A program made the position numbers and the translations under genes. This document shows positions 1 through 9,102 of a stretch of DNA of 64,000 nt, in pieces. Location: the NCBI GenBank assembly GCA_008330645.1, contig VLTN01000068.1:121325-185324 (forward strand). Reading direction: 5' to 3'. The stretch is from Cafeteria roenbergensis (Eukaryota; Sar; Bigyra; Bicosoecida; Cafeteriaceae). A model generated the notes under the pieces. It searched no databases. It worked only from the letters and a program-made list of their open reading frames with translations, and was not told the origin of the DNA. Within the stretch, counting starts at the first letter, position 1; the number at the start of each line of letters is the position of its first letter.

Positions 1-2202
1 CTCGCGCCGATCGCATCGGCAGGCCGGTACGGGACCGACCCCGAAGTGAGACACCAGGCGTCCGAGGCTGAGCTGCCAGCAAGGTTGGGGTCTGTAAAGA
101 GCACCGCGGCCGCCCGGGACGCGAGGCCCTGGACGTCCACGGCGGGCGCAAGTTGCGGGTCGACCCCAGCGGCCGGCTCTGGCGCACCCCCGCCGGCTGC
201 TGGTTCTTGTTCACTGCTGCGCGCCCCCGCGCCGCCCTGTGACCAGGAGCTGGGAGGGGCACCCGCGGGCAGGAAACTCGGACCGCTGGGCGCGACACCC
301 ACAGGCGACACTGCCTGGCCGGCGCGCCACGTGGCGTGGGCGAAGGGGTTGGCGGCACCCAGCGCTGGAGGATGCGGCGTCGGTGACAGCACTGAGAGGA
401 CGGAAGCCGCAGCCGCCGTGGCGCGCGCATCACCGACGAGCAGAGCTGCCCCCTTTGGCGCCGTTCTGCCTGCTTCTGCCTCAGCGCCGTCGAGAGCGCT
501 TCCGGCCAAGCTCCTCGAACACGGCCCTTGCGACCGAATCGAGCTGAGCGCACCCATCGAGCTGGCGGCGGCTGCGAGCTGCGCTGCCTGCCCAGGCTGG
601 CTTGCGGCGTCGGCGAACTCCTCCGAGGCCAGGTCGGGACCCACCAGAGCCGCGCTATCCACCCAGAGCGACGCCGCGGCCAACGCGGATTGGGGAAGCC
701 TCGCGGGGGCCGGCGCGGAGCTGGACGCGCGGCGGGAGCCCTGCGCGGCCCTGGGGGCACTGGCCTGGTGCGCCCGGCGGGACCGCTTTCCGGAGCGACT
801 GCCCGCCGCGCTGTCCGCTCGGAGGCCGTCCGATGCCGCATCGGCAGCTGGCGTGCTGCTGCTTTTGTCCGCGGAACCGCGGCATTTGGACGAGCGGGCC
901 CGCTTGGAAGCGTGCGGACCCGGCGCGCCCACCGACACCTTTCCAGAGCTGCCTACACTGGCAGCGTCGTCGCCCCCTCGCCGGTGCTTGGATGGGGTTC
1001 GCGCCGAGGATCGGGCCGGCGAGGCCAACGGCGAGGGCGACCCGGCCGACGACGCGGTGCTGGCCGTTGGCAAGTGAGAGCTGAGCCAGCGGCGGGCGCC
1101 ATCGCTGGCGGCCCGCAGCACCCCACCTGGGCTGAGGTCGCCGGCGGCAGTCGCGTCCTTGATCTGCTTGATTGCCAAGGCCATGTGCAGCAGCCGGGCG
1201 CGTGGCACCGCGAGGACGTCACGCAGCTCGTGCACCGTGGTCTCGTTGTATTCCCGCAGGCCGTGGATCCTGGAGCTGTGCTTGCGAAACCGCCTGAAGT
1301 AGGATTCCAGCATCAAGAAGCTGCCGCGCACTGCAGCCTCTGACCACGCGGGCGAGGCGCACACGGCCCGGGCCATCTCACTCGCCCCTTGCAGCGATGC
1401 AGTTGTGCCCACATAAACGGTGTTCCCGACCGCGTGCTCGGCGCCGGGCGGGCCTGACGTCGCGATGACGGGCGCAGCGGCCAGCGCCCGTGGTGCAGTC
1501 GGCACGCCCGGCGTGGAGCTGCTGCCCAGGTCGCGCGCAGAGCTGATCGGGGCACAACCCACTCCTGCGGGTTCACGTTCGACGGCCTCCGAGGCGGCCG
1601 CCGAAGCGCTGCCGGCTGCTACCAGAGCCGTCGCTGCCGTCTCGACTGGTGGCTGCGGCGCGGGGGACCCGGCGGCTGGTTGCCCCGGAGACCCAGGGAC
1701 TGCTGGGGACAAATCCACTGCTGGGCCTTGGACGCACGGCTCCAGACCGGTTTCCACCATGCAGTCGGGGGCCAGCAGCTGGCCAACCTGAACGTACGCA
1801 TCAACCACCCTGCGACCCGCGCTGGACAGCCGCGCCACATGCGCCAGGGGCACGGGTGCGTCCGCCACAGGAACATGCAGCCTGCGCAGGCCTTGCACGC
1901 CCCGCGGCACCTGCCTGCACTCGCTGCAAGTCCACCACGCGCCGTCGGCGAGCGCTGCAGGATTGGGCAGCGTGTTGCCGGCCGCAGGGTCGCGCACCTC
2001 CCCGTACAGCTCCAGTATGCACTCGAAGCAAACGGCTGCGGGGCAGATACAGCGGGCGAGCCGGGACTGGCCGTCAAGCAGGGCACGGGTGCAAGCGCCG
2101 CGGCCAAATTCAAAGGCGCGGGCGAGTCTCACCCTGCTCGCAGTCATGGCACTGGGCCCCAGGCCGTACGCGGGTGCAAAGGCCGCACGATGGCGTCGCC
2201 AT
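1..2202 (-). CDS. Zinc-finger protein (PHD / zf-4CXXC_R1-like), C-terminus beyond left edge
   Basis: I see a minus-strand frame without stops from 2035 to the left edge. It joins to a short first exon at 2202-2133 (ATG at 2202, donor GTGAGA, 97-nt intron, acceptor CCCCGCAG); the phases agree. The joined start gives CGLC, then QCHDC, then VCFEC, and after a loop WWTCSEC: paired cysteines of a zinc-binding fold. The order CHxC / CFEC / LELYGE / WTCSEC followed by a helical segment recalls the zf-4CXXC_R1 domain of CDCA7-like chromatin proteins or a PHD finger, which are nuclear. Around residues 220-320 is a second well-structured region (YFRRFRKHSSRIHGLREYN). The rest, towards the edge, is Ala/Ser/Pro/Arg-rich and probably disordered. 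At least 700 residues lie in the window. The function is inferred only from the cysteine pattern. It starts head-to-head with the gene at 2407. Confidence 0.6.
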
Positions 2203-2406
2203 CGGGCCGCGACCCCCGGACCCCGGAAGCGAATCGCGCCTGTGCCCGAGCAGGCCTTGCCAAGCGGGCAGAGCCGCGCCCCGGGCTTTGTCGGCGCGCT
2301 GGCTGGGCCGCACCGCGGCGGGCACCCAGCAGTGGCGAGTGAGAGGGAGCCAGGCTCGTGCCTATCTGCTGAGGGCGGCCATCCTTTTGGGGTGGCGCCT
2401 GCTCCC
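2203..2406. promoter_or_regulatory. Shared divergent promoter region
   Basis: The 204 bp between the start codons of the zinc-finger gene (minus) and the small helical gene (plus) must hold the 5' leaders and promoters of both. I see no TATA box. The call is inferred from gene arrangement alone. Confidence 0.35.
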
Positions 2407-2868
2407 ATGGAAGTCCCAGACGCGGAAACTGGCGAGCTTCTAGTCCTGAATGCGGCAGTTGCATTCGGTCGCTCCGAGACGGACGAGGAGAGCGCCCCTC
2501 GCGAGCCGATTCCGGGCGTGCAGCGTCGGCGGGACCAGTTCGCCTCCGCCCGCGAGCGCCGAGGCTTGCCGGCTGTCACAGTGCCGGCGCATCGGTCGCT
2601 CGCCGTCAGCCCAGAAGCTGCTGCCGAGCTGCACTTGCTTCGCGCCAGGCTGGACGAACAGGTCCGAGAGGCTGTTGGCAGGGAGGAAGCACGTGAGGTT
2701 CACCGGCAGAACGTCCTGGCGGCCACGGCACAGCGATGGAAGCGCGACAAGATGCGCAAGGACTTCGCGCAGGAGCGCAGGCAAGCCCGCCAAGAAATTG
2801 AAAACCTTCGATACGACTCAGAGATGGCCCTGGCCCACGCATTGGCCCGCATGGGCCTGCTCAAGTAA
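2407..2868 (+). CDS. Small charged helical protein (153 aa), unknown function
   Basis: The frame stays open far upstream, but ATG 2407 is chosen because it follows the divergent gap and opens a composition typical of protein (MEVPDAETGELLVLNAAV). Residues 1-70 are acidic and polar. Residues 75-153 form one long charged helix without Gly or Pro, with segments such as REEAREVHRQNVLA and RRQARQEIENLRYDSEM, ending LARMGLLK. Such short, wholly helical proteins are common among coiled-coil and axonemal microtubule-associated proteins, but I do not recognise the family and assign no function. It is single-exon, and its 3' end faces the minus-strand gene ending at 2924. Confidence 0.5.
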   Translation: MEVPDAETGELLVLNAAVAFGRSETDEESAPREPIPGVQRRRDQFASARERRGLPAVTVPAHRSLAVSPEAAAELHLLRARLDEQVREAVGREEAREVHRQNVLAATAQRWKRDKMRKDFAQERRQARQEIENLRYDSEMALAHALARMGLLK

Positions 2869-2923
2869 TGTGTGGCTTGGATTGGGCAGGAAGCGGGCTG
2901 CAGCAGGACACCCGACCGACATG

Positions 2924-3629
2924 TCAAGCCGAGCCGCCCTGCCGCGGGCAGGAAACGCTGTTGGCTGCAAAATCCCAAGCCCCACACAATGGCAATTCAA
3001 ACGACGCGTGATTCCGAGCCCGAGAGCACCAACCCGTCTCTGTTGGGGGAACGGGACAGGTCCGAGGACTGGGATGCAGGCCTCGCACGCAGCCAGCTGC
3101 CACGCTCCAACGCTCAGGGCCTCGCCATGGAATGCCACACAACACTGCTATGAGGCCGAGGCCGAGTTGCCCATTGACTGTGCCAACGAGAACGCTGCGA
3201 TCTAGCGGCAAAGCCAGGCAAAAAATTGTCTATGAGGCATCGGTCGCGCGTTCTCGCGCCCACAACGAATCGGGTACGACAAGAGGGCCTAGAGACTCGC
3301 GACTCACCAACAAGTGTGGCGAGGGCGGCCCCAATCCGGTTCAGCGACTTGCGCTGCTGAGCGCGGGCGTGCATGAACTTTTCGTGCACCAGACCTTGAA
3401 ATCGCCTGCGCTCGCTCTCCGAAATGGCCGAAGCTGAAGCAGCTCGCCCGGCATGCAACTCGTCGAACCACTTATTCAAAGCAGCTTTGCGGTCGGTTCG
3501 GGCCAGCTCCCAATCAGGCTCGGAAGGCCTGGTCGACGCGAACCGCAAATTTCCCCGAGGCGTGCCTGCGCAGGCCCACGCTGGCCGCAGAAGGCGGCCG
3601 ACCGCCAGTGAAGGCCTAGTGGCTGCCAT
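2924..3629 (-). CDS. Probable mitochondrial protein, two exons, unknown function
   Basis: Exon 1 (3629-3308) starts MAATRPSLAVGRLLRPAWA and is Arg/Ala-rich without acidic residues for about 30 positions, like a mitochondrial presequence. A soluble helical part follows (DWELARTDRKAALNKWFDEL, FMHARAQQRKSLNRIGAALA). The frame meets a strong donor (G|GTGAGTCG) at 3307. Exon 2 is best taken from an acceptor at 3202 (GCCGCTAG), giving phase-matched coding 3201-2924. That exon has one hydrophobic stretch (LGLGLIAVLCGIPW) that could be a membrane span. The total is 199 residues. A second strong acceptor (TTTTGCAG) further left would give a shorter tail, so the C-terminus is uncertain. No family recognised. 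Confidence 0.4.
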
Positions 3630-3758
3630 TGTTTGAACCTTTCGCGCACCCGCTCCCGTCGGGGTTCGCGGCACGCGACGCTGGAGTTGTGCAGGAAGGC
3701 CGGACGCTCGCTTGCGGCAGAGGCCAACCCGCTCCGTCACGAAATCGGAAGCACTGAA

Positions 3759-5029
3759 TTAGGGTTCGACTGCGCCGCCACCAACCCGACTGAAAGCCGG
3801 CGCCCACACCGAAAGCAAGGCGAGCACAAGCGCACTGACCCGCAGCATGGCCTGGTCTGCGGCTGCTCGCTCCAGCGTCAAGTACTGGCCGCCTGCCAGA
3901 AAATCACCCGCCTCATTCGTCTCGCACACTGGAGAACGCTGCTCAAACGCTGCGCGGTGCGCGGCGGGGTCACACGGGTTGTGGGTCGCCCCGTCGCGAA
4001 GGCGGGTCCACTCGGACAGCTCCATCCGACCTCCGTCCAGCCTCAGAGCCATGCAATAGAGCTGCTGCGACTGGTCGTCGCGGGTGATGGCGATCCCGGT
4101 TTCTTCAGCGAAAGACACGAACTGGCGCTGGCCCTGCAGGTTGACCTCGGTCCGCAGCTCGGCTTCGCCCGAGAGCCCCTTGCCTCCAGCTCCGAGGACC
4201 CGGCTCACGTAGATGCCGTCGAAGCCAACGGAGACCTGCACAGGCGTTGCCAATCGATCGAGGCACGACGGCGTCCGGCCCTGGCCAGCCACCCCGAACG
4301 ACACGGCACCGTTCCCGACCCACTCGCCGTGAAGCAACGCGGGGACCTCTGCGTAAGACTGCCTTGAAGCAACCGTGCACTCCGACCAGTACACGTCGGG
4401 GTATGAACCGAAGCAGAGCGCTCGGTTCCGCATGACCGTCGAGTAGCCGCTGGGGAGGCTTGCTTGCACTCCGAACCGCAGGTACTCCCCACGAAGCTCA
4501 ACGAAGACGAGCTGTTGAACATCCGAGTGGAACTCCAGCAATGCGTGGGCGAGCGCGCCTGTGGCAGAGTCCGTCCAAGTGATCACCTGTGCTTCAAGCG
4601 CTTGCACCAGTCAGAAATTAGGGAACAAGATGAGCAGAGAGCATGCCCAATGTCTGAGTACCGTGCCGACTGATCACGAAGGGCACGCGAGCGCGCCAAG
4701 CTCACGCCATCGCGAAAGCTTGAGGGCTCGATCTCCCTCATCGACTGGCCGCGCCATGAGTACTGAATCGAGTTGACTGTCAACGACGTGGGCATCGCTG
4801 CAGAAACATTCAGGCCACTATCTCCGACTGTGATGACTTGCCTGGGCACAACCATGTCCCCGTGGTCTCCCACGCAAGCAATCGAGCTTTGCCGGAGCTC
4901 GTCCGTTTGCCCGGCACCGACAAGCAGGTCGCCGTGCCAAGACCCATGCCATTCGGCCGGGAACTGCACTCCTACAGATCCAGCCAAGCTGGCAGCGGCG
5001 GCTGCCAAGACTGGGAACAGCGCCCGCAT
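3759..5029 (-). CDS. Secreted or membrane-anchored protein (383 aa), unknown function
   Basis: Exon 1 (5029-4706) begins with a clear signal peptide (MRALFPVLAAAAASLAGSVG) followed by WHGSWHGDLLVGAG. The donor GGC|GTGAGC at 4705 joins in phase to an acceptor AAGCACAG, opening exon 2 at 4586 with VITWTDSATGALAHALLEF. The 119-nt intron restores one protein. Exon 2 carries a related motif (LLHGEWVGNGAVSFGVAG), so the ectodomain may hold two copies of one fold. Six or more cysteines are present. The last 35 residues include a hydrophobic run (LRVSALVLALLSVWAPAF), either a C-terminal membrane span or a GPI-anchor signal; a GPI transferase is encoded at 35.5 kb. The pathway is unknown. It diverges from the secreted-protein gene at 5170 across 140 bp. 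Confidence 0.6.
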
Positions 5030-5169
5030 GGGCCGCAGGAAAACCCAGTGGTCTTGCCGGCCGGCGACAACTCGCGCGATTGACCAAGCCGAAACACGAA
5101 ACCAACGAAAGCCGCACCGCTGTCACACAGCACCTCGCCGTGCAAGCGCACCGGAGCTCCTCAGCCCGC
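5030..5169. promoter_or_regulatory. Shared divergent promoter region of two secreted-protein genes
   Basis: 140 bp between two start codons, both of which open signal peptides. A common promoter, and possibly co-expression, is inferred from position. No TATA box seen. Confidence 0.35.
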
Positions 5170-6153
5170 ATGAGAGTCATCCTTGCACTGGTTCTTGCAG
5201 CGCTGGCCGGTATGGCGGCAGGCGCGCCGGTCACCTGTGCGGACGGCTCGACTCGCATCATGGCCAGCACGTGCCCTGGCGGCATGGTCGTCACATACGC
5301 GACGAAGAAGACCTCCGGCGACGGCCACAAGCGGTTCAAGTGCGCGGACGGCTCCGAGCGGTTCGATCAGGCCAACTGCCCTGGGGGTCTGGCGCTGGAC
5401 CACCCGCACGTGATCACGGGAAGCCAGCTTGCGCACACCGCCGAAGCAGCCGCACAGAAGCAAGCGAACAAGCAGCCGGAGACAGCTGGCGGTGAACCGC
5501 GATTCGCCCAAGGTGCCGCCGTGAACGCCAAGCCCGTGAGTCCAGCCATCCAGCGGCTGCGCGCGCTGAAAGCCGTGGGTGCCACGATGCTCAGAGCAGA
5601 GCTGACATCCAGGCAAAGGAATTGTCGTCCCTTGCCCGTTCTCCGCAGATTTCCTTCTTCCTGCGAGGAACATCGCTCTGAAACAGGCATGCGAGCATGC
5701 CGAACGCAACAAGGGACTGCTTGGGGCTGCGTTAGCAAGCTAGCCACTGCGAGCAGTTCCACGATGCACTGCGTGAATCGACTGTTGGGCGGACATTCAC
5801 CAAATCGAGACAAGCAAAGGCCGATGGAGCTTGCACTGAAAACTCCGGCGACTGGTCAAACGAGAGAGCCTGCCAAACACACGAATTGGGCCGATAGGAC
5901 GGGGCCGAGTCAGACTGGAAGCGCCAGACAAAAGACACGGACCAGGGAAAGCGTGGATGAGGCTCAAACTCGTGTTTTGCACGCACAATCAATCGGCCAA
6001 CCTCACACTGAGGCCCACTGGCCACGTAAACAGGCAATGCGACCACGTGTCGATCGAGAACCCACGAACATGAAGCAGGGAGCCGTGTGGCAACGAATGA
6101 GGTCTCGGCAGGCAGGATTTGAGCAGGACAGCGAGATCCACTCCCAAGGATGA
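5170..6153 (+). CDS. Secreted protein with duplicated CADGS/CPGG motif
   Basis: ATG 5170 opens a signal peptide (MRVILALVLAALAGMAAGAP) directly followed by two copies of a short cysteine motif: CADGSTRIMASTCPGG, then about 25 residues later CADGSERFDQANCPGG. Each copy has two cysteines about 12 apart, suggesting two small disulfide-bonded units. A Gln/Ala-rich linker follows to about residue 140. From roughly 5580 onward the open frame (327 aa in total) loses coding character (Arg/Thr/Gln-rich, poor codon bias). The true protein may therefore end earlier or be spliced. An in-frame ATG upstream at 5080 exists but would bury the signal peptide. No family recognised. Confidence 0.5.
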   Translation: MRVILALVLAALAGMAAGAPVTCADGSTRIMASTCPGGMVVTYATKKTSGDGHKRFKCADGSERFDQANCPGGLALDHPHVITGSQLAHTAEAAAQKQANKQPETAGGEPRFAQGAAVNAKPVSPAIQRLRALKAVGATMLRAELTSRQRNCRPLPVLRRFPSSCEEHRSETGMRACRTQQGTAWGCVSKLATASSSTMHCVNRLLGGHSPNRDKQRPMELALKTPATGQTREPAKHTNWADRTGPSQTGSARQKTRTRESVDEAQTRVLHAQSIGQPHTEAHWPRKQAMRPRVDREPTNMKQGAVWQRMRSRQAGFEQDSEIHSQG

Positions 6154-8130
6154 GTATCAGATGCAATGAACAGTCCACCTAGCAAGCTCGAGAGCGATTG
6201 CGGTCGAAGCACAGGCTCCTGAACAATATGGCCTTGACGAGCTCAGGCTCTTCTCAGCCAAACCGCCGAAGACTCACAATCGGGACATACTCGCTTCTTC
6301 TGCCTGTCTCACAGGCCAACCGGGAACTATGGGAGAGCGAGCACCGCAGGGGGAGGTGGAGTCGCAACGGAACTGCCTGGCTGAGGCCTCAACGTGATGG
6401 CATAGTCATTGCGTAGCATGTCTGGCCTGCGACAATTGTCTTCGGGGGACCATTCTTGCCCTTGGAAAAGCTGCAAGGCGGGGCTACAATGTTCTGAATC
6501 CTCGAATGCACTTCGTGCCAGCATTTGCTACAGCAGCAGGTGGCGACATTGTCAGCAAGACATGGGATCGCCGCAGTGGTGAGTCGGGCAGGGGATGCCT
6601 ACTAGACAACATGTTGCTCATCAACTCAGTGCTCAGCCTCGAAGGGCAGGTTTGAAAGTCACACTTTTGAAGCGGTACACAGGCCTTCAAGAAGCAAAGA
6701 CACCCCAAGTCGAGCACGTTTCGCAGCAGCAACATTGGCTGTTGCCTTGTCGTAGCCACCAAAAGGAAGCTGTCTCCGGTTTTTGGAAGCAGGCGTACTG
6801 GCTGTCGGCAAGACACGGTGACAGCACTAGCCGACAGTTTTGCTTCAGCCGCAAAGCAGGCAACGTTCTTCGAGAGTTTTGGTTCGCCTCGAGGCAAACT
6901 GCGAGCCTGGGATTCAGCTAGCGGCTCAACCCAGAGGGCGAAAAGTGATGGACCACTTGCTGACTTGTGTCTTGAGACACAGGAGCCACGGTTATGCCAT
7001 GCAGTGTTGGAGTTGACTTTGCTGGCAAAAAGTGTTGTGAATGGACACATTCCGGTTCATACTGGGTCAATGGCAAACGTGAAACTCGGCTGGCTGTGCG
7101 AATCGAAGGTAGGCCTTTCGTTCTTCTGCAAGGCAGCCGGGTTGATGTCATGGGTTTGACCAAAGCGTAAGGCTCAATGATTTTTCGGGCAGGCTTTTCT
7201 GTGTCTCGGCGTGATCGCGCCCGACATTTTTGATTGGCACTGCAAGCCAGAGGTTTGTTCTGCAGCATTTCGCTGTTGCTGCCGTCCGAGTAGGTAAGGG
7301 TCGACCATACTGGGAGCAGCCACCAGGGAGTTCTGTTCGCGCCACCACAGAGCGCGCAAATTCATCCCGCATTGCTGCAGCATTTGTATCCTCGACAACT
7401 TCGCATCAATAGTTGAGAGCCTAACGCATGCGGACACAATGGCGGAGGGTGGTTCTTTCGCAACGACATTTTTCGAGCACGTGAAGCTAGCAGGAGAATC
7501 TGGAAGTCCAACTCAGGCAATCGTTCACGTCATCGCGTTGCTGTGCGACAGGCAAGGCAGCCTTGCACAGAATGCGCCCTAGCGGGCCGTTTCGAAGCTA
7601 TACCCTATGGCTCGCTGCTCGTTGCGTTGCCCCCTGTGGTTGTTGCGATTTCAGCCCTCCACGAGAAGGCACAGCACTGCAGCGGGTGTTCCCTGATCTC
7701 TCTTTGGGACCTGCGGGTGTGGAGGTTGGTTGAGTACCAAGTTCTTGTCGAGTTGGTTCCTGTTTGTGCGCACGCGAAAGTGACTCTCGGGTCAGCCTGC
7801 GATGGACTTGACCACGCAGGTGATTTCAGCATGAAGATGATGGACGGGGGGGGGAGGGCTTTCAACTCGCAACGACACAAAACTCAGTTCGCGCCAGCCA
7901 TTCTGGTGGCTTTCTTGCCTCTTCTTGCTTCGTTCAACCCCACCCAAGGTGTTGGGCAGTGCGTGCTGACAAGCTACGCAAGCACAGAGGACGACTTCCG
8001 CGTGTGGTGCGAGATCATGGGCGCTTGGGCTCCCTCGCTTGGACGACAGGCGATGCGAGCGGCAGTTGAGAGGCTTTTGCTTGACGGCACGTGCCACGAG
8101 GCTGAGCACAAGCCGCTCTGGCGCCACAAG
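6154..8130. other. GC-poorer stretch without a convincing gene
   Basis: About 2 kb visibly poorer in G+C than the flanks and with scattered short frames on both strands. None shows the GC3 bias, splice pattern or domain content of neighbouring genes. It contains a G run near 7845 and nothing I can identify as a tRNA, rRNA or mobile-element end. Confidence 0.5.
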
Positions 8131-8967
8131 TCAGGTCGCTCCCATTTGGGCGAGTTCAGTGTCTGCAGTTGTGTCTGCCGGTTTCGGGCGCTTTTCTGCC
8201 GCGACTCCGGCGTCCTCCTCCCGGCCCCGCTTGACTCGCGCCATGGCAGCGCCAGAGCGATCAGCAGGGCGCCCTGAGCGATGCTTCTGCCTCTGCCAGC
8301 GCAGGACGACCTTGGCCGCAGCTGCTTGGGCCTCACTGGGGTTCAGAATGATCACGTCTGACCCCACCCAATCAGTTGCGGGGAGGACCGCTGAGGCTGC
8401 CTCGTGGGCCTCCGTTCCCGCCACGGCGGCGGCAGCACGGGCTGCGGCCGTTGCTCGTTCAAGGATGTCGGCAGGCACGCCTGAGTTCTTGGCCTGTACC
8501 GGCCGTCCACACACCCAACAACTGGCCTGGGGAATTCGTCGAAGCAAGTCTTCTGCCACGTAGTGACCGCAAGGCTTGACGGCCAAGAAGGGGTGCGCGT
8601 CGCCTGCAGCGACCCCAGACACAGGACACTGGAGCCCCTCGCCTCTGCTGGGCCCAGAGGCCGCAGCTGCCGCTCCGGCTCCTTCTGCGGGTGCCGGTGG
8701 TGGCGGCCGCTGCAGCTTGAGCAGGTGACTCCTTCTTCGCACGTGCTCGAACCCGGGGCGTGGGGTCTTCTTGCTGAGGTATTCCAGCGCAGCCTCGGCA
8801 TCCATGAGCTGACCGAGCTCGTCGCACATGATGTTGCCGGTGAGGGGCTTGCCGGTCATCGCGCAGAGTTTCCATTTGGCAGCCGACGACTTTGCAGCGG
8901 TTGTGCGCGCCTTCTGGCGGACCATGAACCTGCGCTTCACAGCAACGACCCCTCCATCATTGCCCAT
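8131..8967 (-). CDS. RTF2: Replication termination factor 2 homologue (RTF2)
   Basis: ATG 8967 opens MGNDGG, the invariant N-terminus of the Rtf2 family. The family order follows: WKLCAMTGKPLTGNIMCDEL (first degenerate RING half), LGQLMDAEAALEYL, an Ala/Pro-rich insert, LQCPVSGV, a PCGHYVAEDLL/CWVCGRPV zinc-binding pair, and the hallmark DVIILNPSEAQ near residue 235. The C-terminal tail is basic (VKRGREEDAGVAAEKRPK), a likely nuclear signal. Length 278 aa against about 300 in animals. Rtf2 acts in the nucleus at stalled replication forks: it stabilises fork pausing in fission yeast and is removed by proteasome shuttles in animals. A longer in-frame ATG upstream is rejected because MGNDGG is the conserved start. 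Divergent partner of the dysferlin/SNARE gene, 135 bp away. Confidence 0.9.
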   Translation of the reverse strand: MGNDGGVVAVKRRFMVRQKARTTAAKSSAAKWKLCAMTGKPLTGNIMCDELGQLMDAEAALEYLSKKTPRPGFEHVRRRSHLLKLQRPPPPAPAEGAGAAAAASGPSRGEGLQCPVSGVAAGDAHPFLAVKPCGHYVAEDLLRRIPQASCWVCGRPVQAKNSGVPADILERATAAARAAAAVAGTEAHEAASAVLPATDWVGSDVIILNPSEAQAAAAKVVLRWQRQKHRSGRPADRSGAAMARVKRGREEDAGVAAEKRPKPADTTADTELAQMGAT

Positions 8968-9102
8968 GGCGTGCGCCCTGCTTTTCCGCCGGTGATGCTC
9001 TCTGGGGTGCTGCGCGGGGCAGCTGTGGAGCCTTGGCGCAAGCGGCAGAGCTGCGGGTTGCCGCAGCAAGCTGCGCGGCGCACAGGGCACGGGCGGCGCT
9101 GC
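8968..9102. promoter_or_regulatory. Shared divergent promoter region (RTF2 / dysferlin-SNARE gene)
   Basis: 135 bp separates the two proposed start codons. It is GC-rich with no TATA box. A common promoter is inferred from geometry only. Confidence 0.35.

Noticed and set aside
46-1343. Plus-strand frames at 46-1077 and 528-1343
   Set aside because: Opposite the zinc-finger gene, low-complexity, no start context or domain. The minus strand has a better residue mix and connects by splicing to a cysteine-rich exon.
7543-8277. 244-residue plus-strand frame in the GC-poor region overlapping the RTF2 3' end
   Set aside because: No domain, weak codon bias, and its end is antisense to RTF2.
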